DNA from: Jhaorihella thermophila
GTDB lineage: Bacteria; Pseudomonadota; Alphaproteobacteria; Rhodobacterales; Rhodobacteraceae
NCBI RefSeq assembly: GCF_900108275.1
Contig: NZ_FNVD01000010.1
Span: 1-64,000 of the forward strand
Direction: 5' to 3'
DNA: 64,000 nucleotides
Part shown: piece after piece, positions 63,553 to 64,000 of the stretch
Layout of the letters: each line of letters begins with the position of its first letter
How positions within the stretch are numbered: the first letter of the stretch is position 1
Program-made: the position numbers and the translations under genes
Notes under the pieces: model-generated
The model's database searches: none
What the model was told of the DNA's origin: nothing
The model's input: only the letters and a program-made list of their open reading frames with translations

Positions 63553-64000
63553 ATGGGACTGCGCATTAACGACATCGTTCCGAATTTTACCGCCGAGACG
63601 GATCAGGGCACGATCACCTTCCACGACTGGATCGGCGACAGCTGGGCGATCCTTTTTTCCCACCCCAAGGACTTCACGCCGGTCTGCACCACGGAATTCG
63701 GCGCGGTGGCGCAGCTGGCCGATGAATGGGCCAAGCGCAACACCAAGGTGATCGGCGTCAGCGTGGACAGCGCCGAGGACCACCGCAAGTGGAAGGCCGA
63801 CATCGAGAAATTCGCCGGAACGCAGGCGGGTTTCCCGATTATCGCCGATACCGATCTGGCCGTGTCGAAGGCCTTCGACATGCTGCCGGCCGAGGCCTAT
63901 CTGCCCGACGGGCGGACCCCAGCGGACACGGCCACGGTGCGGTCGGTTTTCATCATCAGCCCCGACAAGAAGCTGCAGCTTTCGATGACCTATCCGATGT
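63553..64000 (+). CDS. 1-Cys peroxiredoxin (Prx6-type), 5' part
   Basis: 149 complete codons lie in the window and the frame stays open at its edge, so the C-terminus is missing. It begins GLRINDIVPNFTAETDQGTI and holds the peroxidatic Cys in HPKDFTPVCTTEFGAVAQLA (about residue 46) and VIGVSVDSAEDHRKWK, both typical of the Prx6/AhpC-TSA 1-Cys group. It reduces hydrogen and organic peroxides. AGGAGG (63543-63548) fixes the ATG at 63553. RSVFIISPDKKLQLSMTYPM follows near the truncated end. Confidence 0.95.
   Translation, partial: MGLRINDIVPNFTAETDQGTITFHDWIGDSWAILFSHPKDFTPVCTTEFGAVAQLADEWAKRNTKVIGVSVDSAEDHRKWKADIEKFAGTQAGFPIIADTDLAVSKAFDMLPAEAYLPDGRTPADTATVRSVFIISPDKKLQLSMTYPM

Overview
The window is high-GC, gene-dense bacterial chromosome. 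It looks like an alphaproteobacterium of the Rhodobacteraceae (Roseobacter/Paracoccus-type). The signs are a PhaR-PhaP-PhaC-PhaZ polyhydroxyalkanoate (PHA) locus with CTGC-N3-GCAG PhaR sites, a Paracoccus-like nirI/nirSECF-DL-GHJN denitrification cluster with an NNR/FNR-type box, and many ATGA-overlapping co-directional genes. The genus cannot be fixed from sequence alone. No tRNA, rRNA, CRISPR array or intact mobile element was seen; only the tail of an IS5-type transposase sits at the left edge.

Layout. 1-2.3 kb: IS remnant, tandem TerB-like genes and a PhnD-like binding-fold protein. 2.4-12.1 kb: polar amino-acid ABC transporter (ATPase, binding protein, two permeases), then two glutamine-synthetase-like ligases flanking a class I amidotransferase, a PuuB-like FAD oxidoreductase and a DegT-family aminotransferase. 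Together these suggest uptake and gamma-glutamylation-dependent breakdown of an amine or amino acid. 12.1-18.1 kb: phaR, an outer-membrane protein, phaP, phaC and phaZ. 18.2-20.7 kb: three overlapping alpha/beta hydrolases. 20.8-29.8 kb: Tat-exported binding protein, membrane protein, hyuA/hyuB, lldD and trpA. 29.9-36.9 kb: pagL-like gene, ychF, rplY, MBL-fold hydrolase, FAD oxidoreductase, glutathione transferase, truncated haemoglobin and HxlR regulator. 36.9-50.1 kb: nnrS and nirI on one strand, divergent from nirS-E-C-F-DL-G-H-J-N, a CbiX/SirB-like chelatase and a small membrane protein. NirS is cytochrome cd1 nitrite reductase; most of the other genes build and deliver haem d1.

50.1-59.3 kb, on the minus strand, is the most unusual part. 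It is a compact run of soluble Ser/Thr kinase, FHA protein, PP2C phosphatase, three different P-loop GTPases of dynamin/YfjP type, a Roadblock/LC7-like protein and an unrecognised protein. Start/stop overlaps couple most members. I see no type VI secretion genes beside it. It reads as a self-contained phospho-signalling plus GTPase module and is my main candidate for an undescribed system. 59.6-64 kb holds an AEC transporter, aroC, an aldehyde dehydrogenase and the start of a peroxiredoxin gene.

A second theme is a dispersed intergenic element: a GC-rich stem-loop followed by GGAGTATTT, a few bases, and GCAAGATGAAG or a CCAGAAAGAAGCAG variant. It occurs eight times, nearly always between co-directional genes, and one copy supplies the probable nirN start codon.
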